From Methanosarcina mazei S-6 (GTDB taxonomy: Archaea; Halobacteriota; Methanosarcinia; Methanosarcinales; Methanosarcinaceae), in the NCBI RefSeq assembly GCF_000970205.1, contig NZ_CP009512.1, forward strand, positions 1,178,001 through 1,242,000: a stretch of DNA of 64,000 bases, in the 5' to 3' direction. The position numbers and the translations under genes were made by a program. Below, one piece after another: positions 9,723 to 19,225 of this stretch (within the stretch, counting starts at the first letter, position 1; every line of letters begins with the position of its first letter). The notes under the pieces are model-generated. The model did not search any database and was not told where the DNA came from. It saw only the letters and a list, made by a program, of their open reading frames with translations.

Positions 9723-10260
9723 AGAGTTAAAAAACATTTTTTAGAATTTATACATTCCCTTCAAAACCTGATGGATTAATATATAAAACTATATTTATAC
9801 AAAAAGACTGTTTAAAGACATTGTATATAATATACAAATGAAAAGCGGTTAAACAAAAGGAGAAAAATATATATAAAAAGCAGTGATTTTCTCTTCTAAA
9901 ATATAAAGTAAGTTTCTGCTGTTTTTTCGAACATGATTAGAATATTATCTGTATTTTTCAGCTTTTTTCACGCGGTTTTCAGGCCCATAAAGACAGTTTC
10001 TGTCCTGAGATAGCTTTAATGAACCGAATGAAGTGTCTGCTTTATATCAGGTAGTATAGGAAGGGCCAGAAACAGGTTAATATAATCCTTTACAACAGGT
10101 ATATCATATATTTAAACGGTTTCCGTTTGCAGTACTTTATAAGTTTTTTGCTCATAAGAAGCTATAACTACCATCGACAGTAAATCTACAAATAAATCCG
10201 CTGATTTATTTAAAGGAAAATAGATACTGACCGGGAGTCGGATACTGAGGGGGGAATCAA
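9723..10260. promoter_or_regulatory. Divergent promoter region between the UDP-GlcNAc cluster and the solute transporter
   Basis: There are 538 bases without a gene. Near the left end, ttaatatataaaactatatttata (9775-9798) and tatataatatacaa (9823-9836) are TATA-like and suit the leftward cluster. On the right, ctgatttatttaaagg (10201-10216) is a candidate BRE/TATA for the transporter gene, and gaggggggaatcaa just before 10261 is a strong ribosome-binding site. A long AT-rich leader upstream of an osmoprotectant transporter would fit osmotic regulation, but no specific operator can be pointed to. Confidence 0.5.
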
Positions 10261-11181
10261 ATGAAATTTCGCTTTATTATAGTCCTGCTGCTTGCAGCCT
10301 CTCTTTTTTTCAGCGGCTGCGCGGAAAATAATCAAAATAGAGAGAATAATACGCAGCCTGCAGAAAAAGTTGTGATAGGAACAAAACTTTTCCAGGAATC
10401 CTATATTACTGCTCATATGGTTTCGCTTTTGCTCGAAGAGCAGGGGTATGATACTGAGGTCAAAGAGAACCTCGGAGGCACGCTTGTAAACTACGAGGCT
10501 TTGAAAAAAGGAGACATCCAGTCCTATATTGAATATACAGGGACAATTTACAGCCAGATCCTGAAAAAACCGCCTCTTGAGGAGTGGGACCCTGAAGTGG
10601 TATATGAAGAGTCAGAAAAGGGCATGCTTGAAAGCGATGGAGTAGTAATCGCATCAAGCCTGGGATTTGAAGATGCCTACGCTATAGCTGTTGACAGGGA
10701 ATGGGCTGAAAACCAGGGAATAAACACGATAAGTGACCTTGAGCCCTATGCTTCGGAAATGTCGGTGGGCACTGACCCGGAGTTTGCCACAAGAGAAGAC
10801 GGGCTTCCGCAGCTTGCCCGCGTTTACGGATTTTCATTCAAAAACTACAATTCAATGGCTCCGGGCATAATGTACGAAGCTATGGAGAACAATGAGGTTG
10901 ATGCTATAAGCGCTTATACCACGGATACCCGAAACGACCTCTACGGCCTGAAAGTGCTTGAAGACGATAAGCACGCTCTTCCTCCTTACGATGCCGTTGT
11001 TCTTGTTACCGAGTCCTTTGCAGAGGATAATCCAGAAGCCATGGAGGCACTTTCACAGCTTAACGGCAGGATTGACCAGGACACCATGAGGCGCCTTAAT
11101 GGAGAATATGACATTGAAGGCAGGTCTGCAAAAGATATTGCCAGGGATTACCTGATAGAAGAAGGCCTGATATCTTCCTGA
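10261..11181 (+). CDS. opuCC: OpuC-type glycine betaine/choline ABC transporter, substrate-binding lipoprotein
   Basis: It has a hydrophobic leader ending in the lipobox FFSGC, so it should be anchored to the outer face of the membrane. The mature protein (about 285 residues) is a type II periplasmic-binding fold of the OpuAC/QAT family. It contains VVIGTKLFQESYI at the start of the binding lobe, the NLGGT segment, YIEYTGT, and DAISAYTTD, all typical of quaternary-ammonium binders. The likely ligand is glycine betaine or a similar compatible solute; the exact solute cannot be read from sequence. It is the first gene of a rightward cluster with an ATPase and two permeases. A strong Shine-Dalgarno (gagggggg) precedes the ATG. 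Confidence 0.88.
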   Translation: MKFRFIIVLLLAASLFFSGCAENNQNRENNTQPAEKVVIGTKLFQESYITAHMVSLLLEEQGYDTEVKENLGGTLVNYEALKKGDIQSYIEYTGTIYSQILKKPPLEEWDPEVVYEESEKGMLESDGVVIASSLGFEDAYAIAVDREWAENQGINTISDLEPYASEMSVGTDPEFATREDGLPQLARVYGFSFKNYNSMAPGIMYEAMENNEVDAISAYTTDTRNDLYGLKVLEDDKHALPPYDAVVLVTESFAEDNPEAMEALSQLNGRIDQDTMRRLNGEYDIEGRSAKDIARDYLIEEGLISS

Positions 11182-11205
11182 ACACCGCATGTTAAGGCTC
11201 TGCCC

Positions 11206-12330
11206 ATGTCATTCACAAAACTTTTTGACCGGATAGATTCAGTCCGACTTGAGAATATTACAAAAAAATACGGGGAGCATTTTGCCGTAAAAAACCTGAA
11301 CCTGGAAATCAAGGGAGGAGAACTCCTTATTCTTATAGGAAGGAGCGGTTCGGGGAAGACAACGGCTATAAGGACCATAAACCGCCTTATAGAGCCTGAC
11401 TCCGGTGCAGTGTTTATAAATGGGATCGATACAAGAGAGTTTGACCCTGTCCGCCTGAGGCGGAATATCGGTTATGTGATCCAGAATATCGGGCTACTCC
11501 CTCACCTAAGGATCTCGGAAAATATCGGCTTGCTCCTTAAACTTGAAGGCTGGAAAGAAGAGAGGATCAGAAAAAGAGTGAGTGAACTGCTAAGCCTTGT
11601 TTCCCTTCCTCCTGAGAGTTTTATGGACCGCTACCCTCATGAACTGAGCGGAGGCCAGCAGCAGAGGGTCGGGCTTGCGAGAGCAATGGCTATGGACCCT
11701 CCTCTTTTTCTTATGGATGAACCTTTCGGCGCGCTTGATCCTCTCCTCAGGACTCAGCTTCAGGATGAGTTTTTCAGGATAAAAAAAGAGCTTGGGAGAA
11801 CCATTGTTTTTGTCACGCACGATATTAACGAAGCATTCAGGCTTGGAGACAGGATTGCAATTATGAATAATACCGAGCTCGTTCAGGTCGGGACCCCCGA
11901 AGAATTGATTTTTTCGCCAGCCAGTGACCTTGTTGCTGAAATCGCGGACTCAAAAAGGAAGTACAGGCATATAGATGCACTGAAGGCCGGTGACATGATG
12001 CAGCCTATTAATAGAGAATTAACTCTGGACCCCGAAATGCCTGCAGAAACTGCCCTTGACCTTATAGTGAGGAACGGGCTTGAACTTGCTTTTGTCACGT
12101 CCCCGGAAATTTCTGGACGGATTGGTTTAAACGATGTCCTGAAAGCCAGATCTGAAGGGAGAGAACTTAAAGAAGCCATAAAGCCCCTCCCCCTTTTCTC
12201 CTCCGGGGCTCCGCTTCTCGAAGCCCTTACAGAGCTCAAATCCAGAGGAGAATCTATGGGGCTTGTAGTCGCAGATAACGAACCTGTCGGTGTCCTTTTT
12301 TCGGACCGGGTTCTCCAGAATCTTATTTGA
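11206..12330 (+). CDS. opuCA: OpuC-type ABC transporter ATP-binding protein with C-terminal CBS region
   Basis: It powers compatible-solute uptake. The ABC domain (about 12-245) has Walker A GRSGSGKTT, signature ELSGGQQQRVGLARAMA, Walker B LFLMDEPFGALDP and the switch histidine in FVTHDINEA. The remaining 120 residues resemble a CBS pair (AGDMMQPINRELTLDP, ETALDLIVRNGLELAF), which in OpuA-type transporters senses ionic strength. The start used is the ATG at 11206. The conserved part begins at about residue 12 (VRLENITKKYG), so the true start could be slightly further in. It follows the binding-protein gene by 24 bases. A 235-base gap without a gene separates it from the permeases. Confidence 0.9.
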   Translation: MSFTKLFDRIDSVRLENITKKYGEHFAVKNLNLEIKGGELLILIGRSGSGKTTAIRTINRLIEPDSGAVFINGIDTREFDPVRLRRNIGYVIQNIGLLPHLRISENIGLLLKLEGWKEERIRKRVSELLSLVSLPPESFMDRYPHELSGGQQQRVGLARAMAMDPPLFLMDEPFGALDPLLRTQLQDEFFRIKKELGRTIVFVTHDINEAFRLGDRIAIMNNTELVQVGTPEELIFSPASDLVAEIADSKRKYRHIDALKAGDMMQPINRELTLDPEMPAETALDLIVRNGLELAFVTSPEISGRIGLNDVLKARSEGRELKEAIKPLPLFSSGAPLLEALTELKSRGESMGLVVADNEPVGVLFSDRVLQNLI

Positions 12331-12565
12331 GTTTACTTCGAGCCTTTTCAGTAGCGATCAAGGTGAAACACAGCAGCCTGCCAGAAACATGAGATACTTT
12401 CTCTATGAGGCTGGCTGGACGCCACTTCTTTATTTCCTGGCTTACCGCCTGAGCCCTTCCCCACAGTGATAGCAAAAATAATTACCCGCATACTGAAGAG
12501 ATGATCCAGTTTAAAATCAAACCACGTGCAGAGGTACAGGAGCATATACCACTTGAGGTGATCGT

Positions 12566-13228
12566 ATGATTATTGAAGGTCTTAACGATTTCACTGCAGA
12601 AATAATAAGAGTCTGGAACACTCAGATGCTCTCCCTCCGCACAGTTGAACATCTCTACATGTTTTTCTTTGCCCTCTTTTTTTCTATCCTTATTGGTGTA
12701 GTCACAGGAGTTCTTACCTACAGGAACCAGAAACTTGCAGGCCCCGTCCTTAACAGCCTGAACGTGGTAGAAACAGTCCCTGATGTGGCTCTGCTTGTCC
12801 TTCTGCTTCCCATATTCGGGATAGGTGCTGCACCGACAATAGTTGCTTCTATCCTCTATTCTATCCTCCCTATTGCCAGAGATACCTATACAGGCCTTTC
12901 AAACGTGCCCAGAGAATACATAGAAATTGCCGAAGCCCTGGGACTGACTCCCCGAGAAGTCCTTTTCAAAGTCCGTTTTCCCCTTTCCCTGCCTCTGATT
13001 GCCGGAGGCGTCAGGATTGCGGTCGTATTTACAATGGGGGTTGTAACCCTTGGAGGTCTGATTGCTGCAGGCGGGCTTGGGGCTGCCCTTCAGAACGGAA
13101 TTCAACTGTATGATATGGGCACAATCCTTGTTACGGGTGCCTGGGTGGGGCTTCTTGCAGTGCTTCTGGACGGAATAGCAGGTATAATAGAAAAAATTCT
13201 TAAAGCGAGGTACGGGACATGGTCATAA
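12566..13228 (+). CDS. OpuC-type ABC transporter permease (first of two)
   Basis: This 220-residue integral membrane protein has about five to six hydrophobic segments and the BPD_transp_1 fold. The coupling (EAA) loop reads EYIEIAEALGLTPREVLFKVRFPLSLPLI, with the conserved A-x-G-L. Together with the next gene it should form the channel for the OpuC-like importer. The ATG is preceded by gaggtgatc. It begins after a gap from the ATPase gene and overlaps the second permease by 10 bases. Two different permeases are the norm for OpuB/OpuC systems, whereas OpuA has one. Confidence 0.9.
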   Translation: MIIEGLNDFTAEIIRVWNTQMLSLRTVEHLYMFFFALFFSILIGVVTGVLTYRNQKLAGPVLNSLNVVETVPDVALLVLLLPIFGIGAAPTIVASILYSILPIARDTYTGLSNVPREYIEIAEALGLTPREVLFKVRFPLSLPLIAGGVRIAVVFTMGVVTLGGLIAAGGLGAALQNGIQLYDMGTILVTGAWVGLLAVLLDGIAGIIEKILKARYGTWS

Positions 13229-13839
13229 CTGCAGAAATTCTTGAGGCAACGCTTGAACACCTTTTCCTTGCTTATACGGCTCTTCTTGTCGGAGCCCTTG
13301 TGTCCGTTCCTCTGATATTCCTGTCCCTCTATAATGCAAAACTTGCTTCTCTCGTAATGAGGTTTTCCAACCTTGTTCAGGCAGTTCCCAGCTTTGCGGT
13401 CGTGGCTGTGGTTGTGCCTTTAATCGGGATTGGTTTTTTTCCAGCTGTTATAGCCATAATGTTAAGGGTATTGCTCCCCATAGTCAAAAATACATACATA
13501 GGCCTTTTCAACGTGGACCCTGCCCTGCTGGACTCCGCAAAAGGCATAGGGATGACCGATTTTCAGGTTCTCAGATATGTAAGGCTCCCAAATGCTTATC
13601 CAGCCATCTTTGCGGGCATAAAGTTTGCAGCTATCCTTGCCAACAGCATTGCGGTCCTTACAGCCCTTATAGGTGGTGGGGGCCTGGGGTCCATGATTTT
13701 CGAAGGACTTACAAACTTTAATACCAGCAAAATACTTGCAGGGACCTTCCCTGTCATACTCATAGCCCTTTTCCTTGACTTTTTCTTTTCAGCACTGGAA
13801 AAACGCTTAACTCCGGAATATCTTAAAAAATCAGGTTAA
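13219..13839 (+). CDS. OpuC-type ABC transporter permease (second of two)
   Basis: This 206-residue membrane protein is paralogous to the preceding permease. It has hydrophobic segments around 14-40, 55-90, 130-155 and 175-197. The coupling loop reads LLDSAKGIGMTDFQVLRYVRLPNAYPAI. Its ATG lies inside the 3' end of the first permease in another frame (10-base overlap), so translation is probably coupled. With the binding protein and ATPase it completes a four-gene OpuC-like importer. Which permease corresponds to OpuCB and which to OpuCD cannot be decided here. Confidence 0.9.
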   Translation: MVITAEILEATLEHLFLAYTALLVGALVSVPLIFLSLYNAKLASLVMRFSNLVQAVPSFAVVAVVVPLIGIGFFPAVIAIMLRVLLPIVKNTYIGLFNVDPALLDSAKGIGMTDFQVLRYVRLPNAYPAIFAGIKFAAILANSIAVLTALIGGGGLGSMIFEGLTNFNTSKILAGTFPVILIALFLDFFFSALEKRLTPEYLKKSG

Positions 13840-14103
13840 AATAAAAACCGGATGTTTTATGAATCCTTTCATAACAGGCTAAATTTATATCTCATTCTTT
13901 TAAAATGGAGTTCCGGGAAGAAACTTTTCGGGAGCTTCCAACAGTCGGGATCCGGACCTCTATGAAAAATCGTATGATTTAATATGCATAATCATCAGAT
14001 ATTTTATGTTTTTTTGGTGATATTCTCTGATATCCTTCCGTTTAATTTATCCCTGATGTTCCCCTAATCTTTTAGTGAGTAATACATCTTTGCAGGGAGT
14101 CTC

Positions 14104-15942
14104 ATGCTTGATCCTATACTCTTACTTGGGCTTGTAGTTTCTGTGCTCGTTATGTCTCTTGCCGCAAGGGCACTCAGTTACTATTTTCGGCTCCCTTTTA
14201 TCATTTTTCTGCTGATCGAAGGAATTATTGCCGGGCCCGAAGTCCTCAATCTGCTTGACCCTTCACTCTATATCGAAGGGCTGAGCGCCATTGTGGCAAT
14301 CTCAATATCCGTGATTGTTTTTGATGGAGGGCTCCATATTGACCTTAAGCATATAAGGATGGTTCAGGAAAGTGTCCTCAAACTGACAACAATAGGGGTC
14401 CTTGTGACCTTTCTGGGGACCACAGCCCTGACCAGTATTCTGATAGATATCCCTCTTGAAATTGCAGCCCTATTCGGAGCCCTCGTCACTGCAACAGGAC
14501 CCACAGTGATAACTCCTATTGTCAGAAATATCCAGATTAGCCACAGGCTTGGTAAAATTCTTGAACTTGAGGGGGTGCTGAATGATGCTGCAAGTGTAAT
14601 CCTTGCTGCCATGGTCTTTGAATGGGTTGCAGCAGAACTTTCCGGGACTGATGCTGTAATCTTTATTTTTTACAGGTTAGGGATAGGAATTGCGCTGGGG
14701 TCTTTGAGCGGGTTTGCCCTCAGATGGTTCTTCACCCGGAAGATAGCGTTCAGCAAGCAGACTGTAAGGCTGGTTTCCCTGACTGCGGTATTTGCCTGTT
14801 TCGTCCTTTCAGAATGCCTGGGTAATGAGTCCGGAATTCTGGCGGTAGCTATCTTCGGGATCATACTTGGGACTTCGGAGTTCCCTTACAAGGAGACTAT
14901 CAAGGAGTTCAAAGGCGATATTGTTACTGTGATGCTCTCCCTTATTTTTATCCTGCTTGCGGCAATGCTTGAATTTGAAGATATCCAGAGAATAGGGGTA
15001 AGCGGGATAGTCCTTGTATTGCTTCTCGTATTTGTTATCCGCCCTATGGCGGTTTTCATCTCCATGTGGAACTCTCAGGTCCGCACAAACGAGAAACTTT
15101 TTCTGTCCTTTATCGGGCCCAGGGGTGTTGTCCCGACTTCGGTTGCGACTTATTTTGCAATCAAACTTGATTCTATGGGAATTCTGGGTGGGCAGAGCCT
15201 TGTAGGGCTTGTTTTTCTTACGGTTATTATTACGGTCTTTTTGAGTGGAAGCCTATCAAAAAAAGTGGCAGAAATGCTGGAGGTAATCCCTATGGAAATT
15301 CTTATAATTGGTGGAGGAAAGGTAGGCAGAATCCTTGCCGAACGTTTTGACAGAAGAGGAGAAAATGTAATTGTCGTGGATATTTCAGAGAGCAACTGCA
15401 AGAAATGTATGGAACTCGGGATCCGGATAATCCAGGGTGATGCAGGAGATGTAAATGTCATGAAAAAGGCAGGAATAGAGAATGCCAAATATGTGGTTGC
15501 AACAACCAATAAAGATGATACCAACCTTCTCTTCTGCCAGATTGCTAAAACCTGTTTCGGATTCAGGGGTGATCAGCTGGTAGCCAGGGTAAATGAGATC
15601 GAAAACCTTCAGGCTTTCTGGAATCTGGGAATACGCGCCATTAGCCCTTCAATGACCACTGCAGTGATGCTTGAAAATATGATCGGAAGGCCTCATCTGT
15701 TTTCTATGTGCGAAGTAGGAGGCGAAGGGGAAATGATGGAAGTCAAGGTCACAAATCCCAGGGTGGTCGGAAGAGCCATCAAGGATATCCAGTTTCCTGA
15801 AAAAAGTCTCCTGGTTATGGTTCAGCGGGGGAGTGATTCTATTATTGCTCACGGAAGCCTTGTGCTTGAATATGAAGATATAGTAACCATCATTGGGGAA
15901 GGAGATGCAGCCAAGCAGACTGCCAGCATACTTTATAAGTAA
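14104..15942 (+). CDS. CPA1-type Na+(K+)/H+ antiporter with C-terminal TrkA-N/TrkA-C domains
   Basis: The N-terminal 390 residues contain about 12 hydrophobic segments typical of the NhaP/CPA family. The cation-site motifs are ATGPTVI (with the TGP break) and EGVLNDAAS, whose N-D pair is the signature of electroneutral CPA1 exchangers. From about residue 395 there is a soluble RCK part. The TrkA-N Rossmann motif MEILIIGGGKVGRILAERF is followed by D at the NAD-binding strand end, and a TrkA-C domain follows (from about 530). The nucleotide-binding domain probably gates transport. Its placement after a compatible-solute importer suggests joint osmotic and ion homeostasis. It is separated by 264 bases and may be independently transcribed. 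Confidence 0.9.
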   Translation: MLDPILLLGLVVSVLVMSLAARALSYYFRLPFIIFLLIEGIIAGPEVLNLLDPSLYIEGLSAIVAISISVIVFDGGLHIDLKHIRMVQESVLKLTTIGVLVTFLGTTALTSILIDIPLEIAALFGALVTATGPTVITPIVRNIQISHRLGKILELEGVLNDAASVILAAMVFEWVAAELSGTDAVIFIFYRLGIGIALGSLSGFALRWFFTRKIAFSKQTVRLVSLTAVFACFVLSECLGNESGILAVAIFGIILGTSEFPYKETIKEFKGDIVTVMLSLIFILLAAMLEFEDIQRIGVSGIVLVLLLVFVIRPMAVFISMWNSQVRTNEKLFLSFIGPRGVVPTSVATYFAIKLDSMGILGGQSLVGLVFLTVIITVFLSGSLSKKVAEMLEVIPMEILIIGGGKVGRILAERFDRRGENVIVVDISESNCKKCMELGIRIIQGDAGDVNVMKKAGIENAKYVVATTNKDDTNLLFCQIAKTCFGFRGDQLVARVNEIENLQAFWNLGIRAISPSMTTAVMLENMIGRPHLFSMCEVGGEGEMMEVKVTNPRVVGRAIKDIQFPEKSLLVMVQRGSDSIIAHGSLVLEYEDIVTIIGEGDAAKQTASILYK

Positions 15943-16690
15943 TTTCAATTAATATGTGAGATCTCCTCTGCCGGGAAAACTGTAAAACAAAACAAAATCT
16001 GTAAAACAAAACTAAATCTGTAAATCCGGCATAAAATTGTAAAACAAACATGAAACTATGGAACAAACATAAAACATTCAATTTTTAAAGTCCGGACTTG
16101 AACTTTAATATAATATTTTAATATATTTTTAGCTCCTGGGAGGCGCCTAACATCCCAAACTTTATTAATATGAAAGCACAATCTATTCTAAAGTTGCTAA
16201 AAAATTTCTATTAAGCGACTGGTTTCACTAATAATATTAATTACAATATGAAATATTTATTACCAGAAAGTGCCTTGTGGATAGGTCACTGGATAGTTAC
16301 TGGCAATCTAAATAAGATATAAAAATCGATGTACCGGAAGAATTGCTCTACCGCTATAATGACTATCCGGTTGCCTGAATTATTAATAAAATACATATTT
16401 GAGGATTTGAGGCTAATTTCGGAGCAGAGGTTGGGAAAGGAAAATTGAGGCTCCTGGAGAACGGGACTGCCTTGAATGAGGCAAACTCAGTTCTCAAAAC
16501 CGGGTTGAGACTATGGAACAGGCGTCTTTTCAGGTTGCAGTTCATTGTTACAATTTTTAAGGGACGACTTTGCTCCATATCATACGAATACTTTCACCCC
16601 GCATCACTCAACTTTATATCCTCTGCTGCAGTAATTTAGAGTGCCTCACAATAAAATTATGATAACCATGAGGCTTGCGGAGAATGAAAT
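15943..16690. other. Intergenic region with a five-copy 19-bp repeat
   Basis: No complete gene is seen in 748 bases. Five contiguous 19-bp units (15981-16075) follow the pattern tgtaaaacaaacatgaaac with variation. Around 16440-16560 a short frame reads GLRLWNRRL, which faintly resembles the C-terminus of the antitoxin-like family found at 47711; this may be chance. The final 60 bases before 16691 should hold the RPA promoter; no clear TATA box stands out. Confidence 0.55.
15981..16075. repeat. 19-bp tandem repeat, five copies
   Basis: The units start at 15981, 16000, 16019, 16038 and 16057, each exactly 19 bases. The first two differ at one position, and the third is the most divergent. It directly follows the antiporter gene and is AT-rich. 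Confidence 0.85.
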
Positions 16691-17956
16691 ATGAAACAAA
16701 CTGCAGAATCCATTAGAGACCGGTTTATGAAACTCGGCATCGATGTTCCTGTTGAGGACATCGAAAGCAGACTCGACGAGCTGATTAAGAAGTTCAAGGT
16801 ACCTTCTAACGAAGCGCAGCGCAGCGTAACAAACTACTTTTTGAAGAAATACTCCATTCCTAAAAATGAGTTTTATGTCAGGCAGGCTGAACCCCAGCTC
16901 ACCAAAATTGTGGACATTGTAGAGAACGGGCAGTGGGCAAACCTTAAAGCAAAGGTTATTCAGCTGTGGGAAAACACTCATGAATCCATTTCTCAGGTCG
17001 GGCTTCTTGGGGATGAGACAGGAATCATAAAGTTTACCATCTGGAAAAATGCCGAACTTCCCCTTCTTGAACAGGGGGAAAGCTACCTTCTAAGAAGCAT
17101 AGTTGTCGGGGAATACAATGACAGGTTCCAGGTCCAGGTTAACAAGAACAGTTCCATAGAGAAGCTCTCCGAGCCCGTTGAAGTTGGAGGCGGCGATTTC
17201 ACTCCAGCAGCAAGGGAAGCTGAGCTGAGAAATATTGCTGACCTTACAGGAAACCAGTGGGCAACAGTAAGAGGGAAAGTTATCCAGCTCTGGGAGAACT
17301 CCCACGAATCTATAGAACAGGCAGGGCTTATAGGGGATGAGACCGGAGTCATCAAATTTACTAACTGGGCAAGTTCCGAGCTTCCGGATATGGAAGAGGG
17401 CAGGAGCTACCTGCTGAAGAATGTTGTTGTTAACGAATGGAACGGCAAGGCTCAGGTCCAGCTTAACAGGTCAAGTTCCATAGAAGAGCTCGACGAAGAT
17501 ATTGAAGTAAGGACCTCCATGTCTTCCTATTTCGGGGCAATGGTGGATATACAGACCGGTTCCGGGCTCATAAAACGCTGCCCTGAATGTAAAAGGGCTC
17601 TTGTTAAAGGGGCATGTGCAGAACACGGTAAAGTTAAAGGGGAATATGACCTCAGGATAAAAGCGGTCCTCGATTCCGGGACTTCCACTCAGGACGCCCT
17701 TATCAACAGGGAACTTACGGAAGAGCTTTCAGGCATCTCTCTTGACAGCGCCATTGCAATGGCTGCAGACGCTCTTGATCCGGGAGTCGTACTGGACAAG
17801 CTCAAACACGAGCTTGTCGGCAGGTATTATACCATCACCGGTCACAAGCTTGACCGCTATATCCTTGTAGAATCGATTACTCCACGGACTTCCCTTGACA
17901 GGGAGCTCCTTGACCAGATGCTTGCTGAACCGATTGCTCAGCCGGAGGTGGAGTAA
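16691..17956 (+). CDS. rpa: Replication protein A-like single-stranded DNA-binding protein (two OB folds plus zinc finger)
   Basis: It binds single-stranded DNA in replication and repair. An N-terminal helical region (1-65) is followed by two duplicated OB folds (about 70-170 and 185-285). Both contain a near-identical core: KVIQLWENTHES with GLLGDETGIIKFT, and KVIQLWENSHES with GLIGDETGVIKFT. A C-terminal zinc finger begins CPECKRALVKGACAEHG. This architecture matches the two-OB-fold RPAs of Methanosarcina acetivorans (RPA2/RPA3 type, from memory). The last 110 residues are conserved in that group. The stop is directly abutted by the ATG of the next gene, whose Shine-Dalgarno (ggaggtgga) lies within this gene. 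Confidence 0.93.
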   Translation: MKQTAESIRDRFMKLGIDVPVEDIESRLDELIKKFKVPSNEAQRSVTNYFLKKYSIPKNEFYVRQAEPQLTKIVDIVENGQWANLKAKVIQLWENTHESISQVGLLGDETGIIKFTIWKNAELPLLEQGESYLLRSIVVGEYNDRFQVQVNKNSSIEKLSEPVEVGGGDFTPAAREAELRNIADLTGNQWATVRGKVIQLWENSHESIEQAGLIGDETGVIKFTNWASSELPDMEEGRSYLLKNVVVNEWNGKAQVQLNRSSSIEELDEDIEVRTSMSSYFGAMVDIQTGSGLIKRCPECKRALVKGACAEHGKVKGEYDLRIKAVLDSGTSTQDALINRELTEELSGISLDSAIAMAADALDPGVVLDKLKHELVGRYYTITGHKLDRYILVESITPRTSLDRELLDQMLAEPIAQPEVE

Positions 17957-18526
17957 ATGGCAGGCTTCTTCAGAGAAGCGGCTCGCAGGGTTTTTGCCCG
18001 GGAGCTGAAAGACTCGAACCTCACCTCAAAGGATGAAAGCGACCAGTATGCCCCTCAATATCTCCTTACCCCCACAGGGGCGAAAGTGAACCGCATCTTT
18101 ATTGTGGGCACACTCATTGAAAAAGAAGACATCGGGACCGACTCCGAATACTGGAGGGGCAGGGTTTCCGACCCAACAGGTTCCTTCCTTATTTATGCAG
18201 GACAGTACCAGCCAGAAGCCGCTCAGTTCCTTGCAGAATGCGAACTTCCGGCTTTTGTTGCCGTAATCGGCAAGACCAGTACCTATACCACGGACGACGG
18301 AAATGTCCTGACCTCAATCCGCCCTGAGTCTATCCAGCAGGTAGACGAGCTGACGAGGAATCTCTGGGTACTTGATACTGCAAAGCAAACCCTTGAAAGG
18401 ATAAGAGCTGTTGAGGCACAGGAAGACCCCAACGCAAGGCTTGCAAAAGAGCACTATTCCATTGATACTGAAATTTACCGCGAAATGGTGAAAAAAGCTC
18501 TGGAATCACTTCAAGATAATACCTGA
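17957..18526 (+). CDS. RPA-associated protein (OB-fold partner of RPA)
   Basis: This 189-residue soluble protein belongs to the archaeal RPA-associated family (rpap in haloarchaea, from memory). There it is co-transcribed with and physically partners RPA. The first 110 residues form an OB-like beta barrel (VNRIFIVGTLIEKEDIG, WRGRVSDPTGSFLIYAGQY), and the rest is helical. The ATG begins at the base after the RPA stop, with a strong ribosome-binding site ggaggtgga inside the RPA gene, so the two are a tight operon. A hairpin terminator follows at 18572. Confidence 0.88.
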   Translation: MAGFFREAARRVFARELKDSNLTSKDESDQYAPQYLLTPTGAKVNRIFIVGTLIEKEDIGTDSEYWRGRVSDPTGSFLIYAGQYQPEAAQFLAECELPAFVAVIGKTSTYTTDDGNVLTSIRPESIQQVDELTRNLWVLDTAKQTLERIRAVEAQEDPNARLAKEHYSIDTEIYREMVKKALESLQDNT

Positions 18527-18571
18527 AAACAGTAAAGCCTTAACTGAATAAAAATTATATTAAACAGTGGG

Positions 18572-18604
18572 AAATTCAGGGAATTTTTATCCTGAATTTT
18601 TTTA
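18572..18604 (+). terminator. Hairpin plus T-run after the RPA operon
   Basis: aaattcagg (18572-18580) pairs with cctgaattt (18591-18599) across a 10-base AT-rich loop. A run of T follows, from within the second arm to 18603. It lies 46 bases after the stop of the RPA-associated gene. Confidence 0.75.
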
Positions 18605-18852
18605 CTTTTTATAAAGAAACTTTCTTTTATTGCCTATCTTTTTACCTGTTTTTCTTATTCCTTTCCGGATTTCTTTCCAGATAGTTTCCCAAAATTAATA
18701 TCTTGAAGGAATTACTTCTTTTTTTACGGGATTAGAAAAGTAAAAGGCAAAATCTTGATAAATAAACGAAGCAGATATAAAATAAGTATTGTGTGCTTGA
18801 ATTAGAACCTGTGCTAAAATTTATCAGTCAATCAATAAAATGAGATGATCCT

Positions 18853-19074
18853 GTGAAAACCTATCTTGTGGTCTGGTTTAGTAGCGAGGGAGTCCGTCCG
18901 TCTGAGGTCAACCAGAGGCTGCTGTCCCTGGGCTTTGAGCCCATGCAGGGCAGCTATGATTTTGTATATAACTGGAACAGCAATGTTGGTGTTGAAAAGA
19001 TTCTCGAGTTTGGGGACAAAGTTTATCTGAGCCTTCAGGGCACCGGTGTAATGTTCAAACTGGAGACTATGTAA
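18853..19074 (+). CDS. Small archaeal protein of unknown function (73 aa)
   Basis: I do not recognise a named family. The product is a compact alpha/beta protein with a ferredoxin-like pattern: KTYLVVWFSSEGVRPSEV, a central PMQGSYDFVYNW, and a final strand VMFKLETM. No signal or membrane segment is present. The start is GTG at 18853, with gatgatcct upstream as a weak ribosome-binding site. It stands alone between the RPA operon terminator and a convergent phosphodiesterase gene. The composition is convincingly protein-like. Confidence 0.7.
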   Translation: MKTYLVVWFSSEGVRPSEVNQRLLSLGFEPMQGSYDFVYNWNSNVGVEKILEFGDKVYLSLQGTGVMFKLETM

Positions 19075-19225
19075 ATTTTTGGTTTACTGAATAAGCAGTT
19101 CCAGAGACCTCACCTAGCGAGGCATGTGCCTAGTTCCGGCATTTAAGATTCCTTCAGTTTCCCGGAATCTGGCATTTAAGACCCCCTCGAGTTTTAAATT
19201 TCCACCCCCATTTTTACTCTCACTT

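Noticed and set aside
16440-16560. Possible additional antitoxin remnant (GLRLWNRRL)
   Set aside because: Only about nine residues match and nothing upstream agrees with the family, so chance cannot be excluded.
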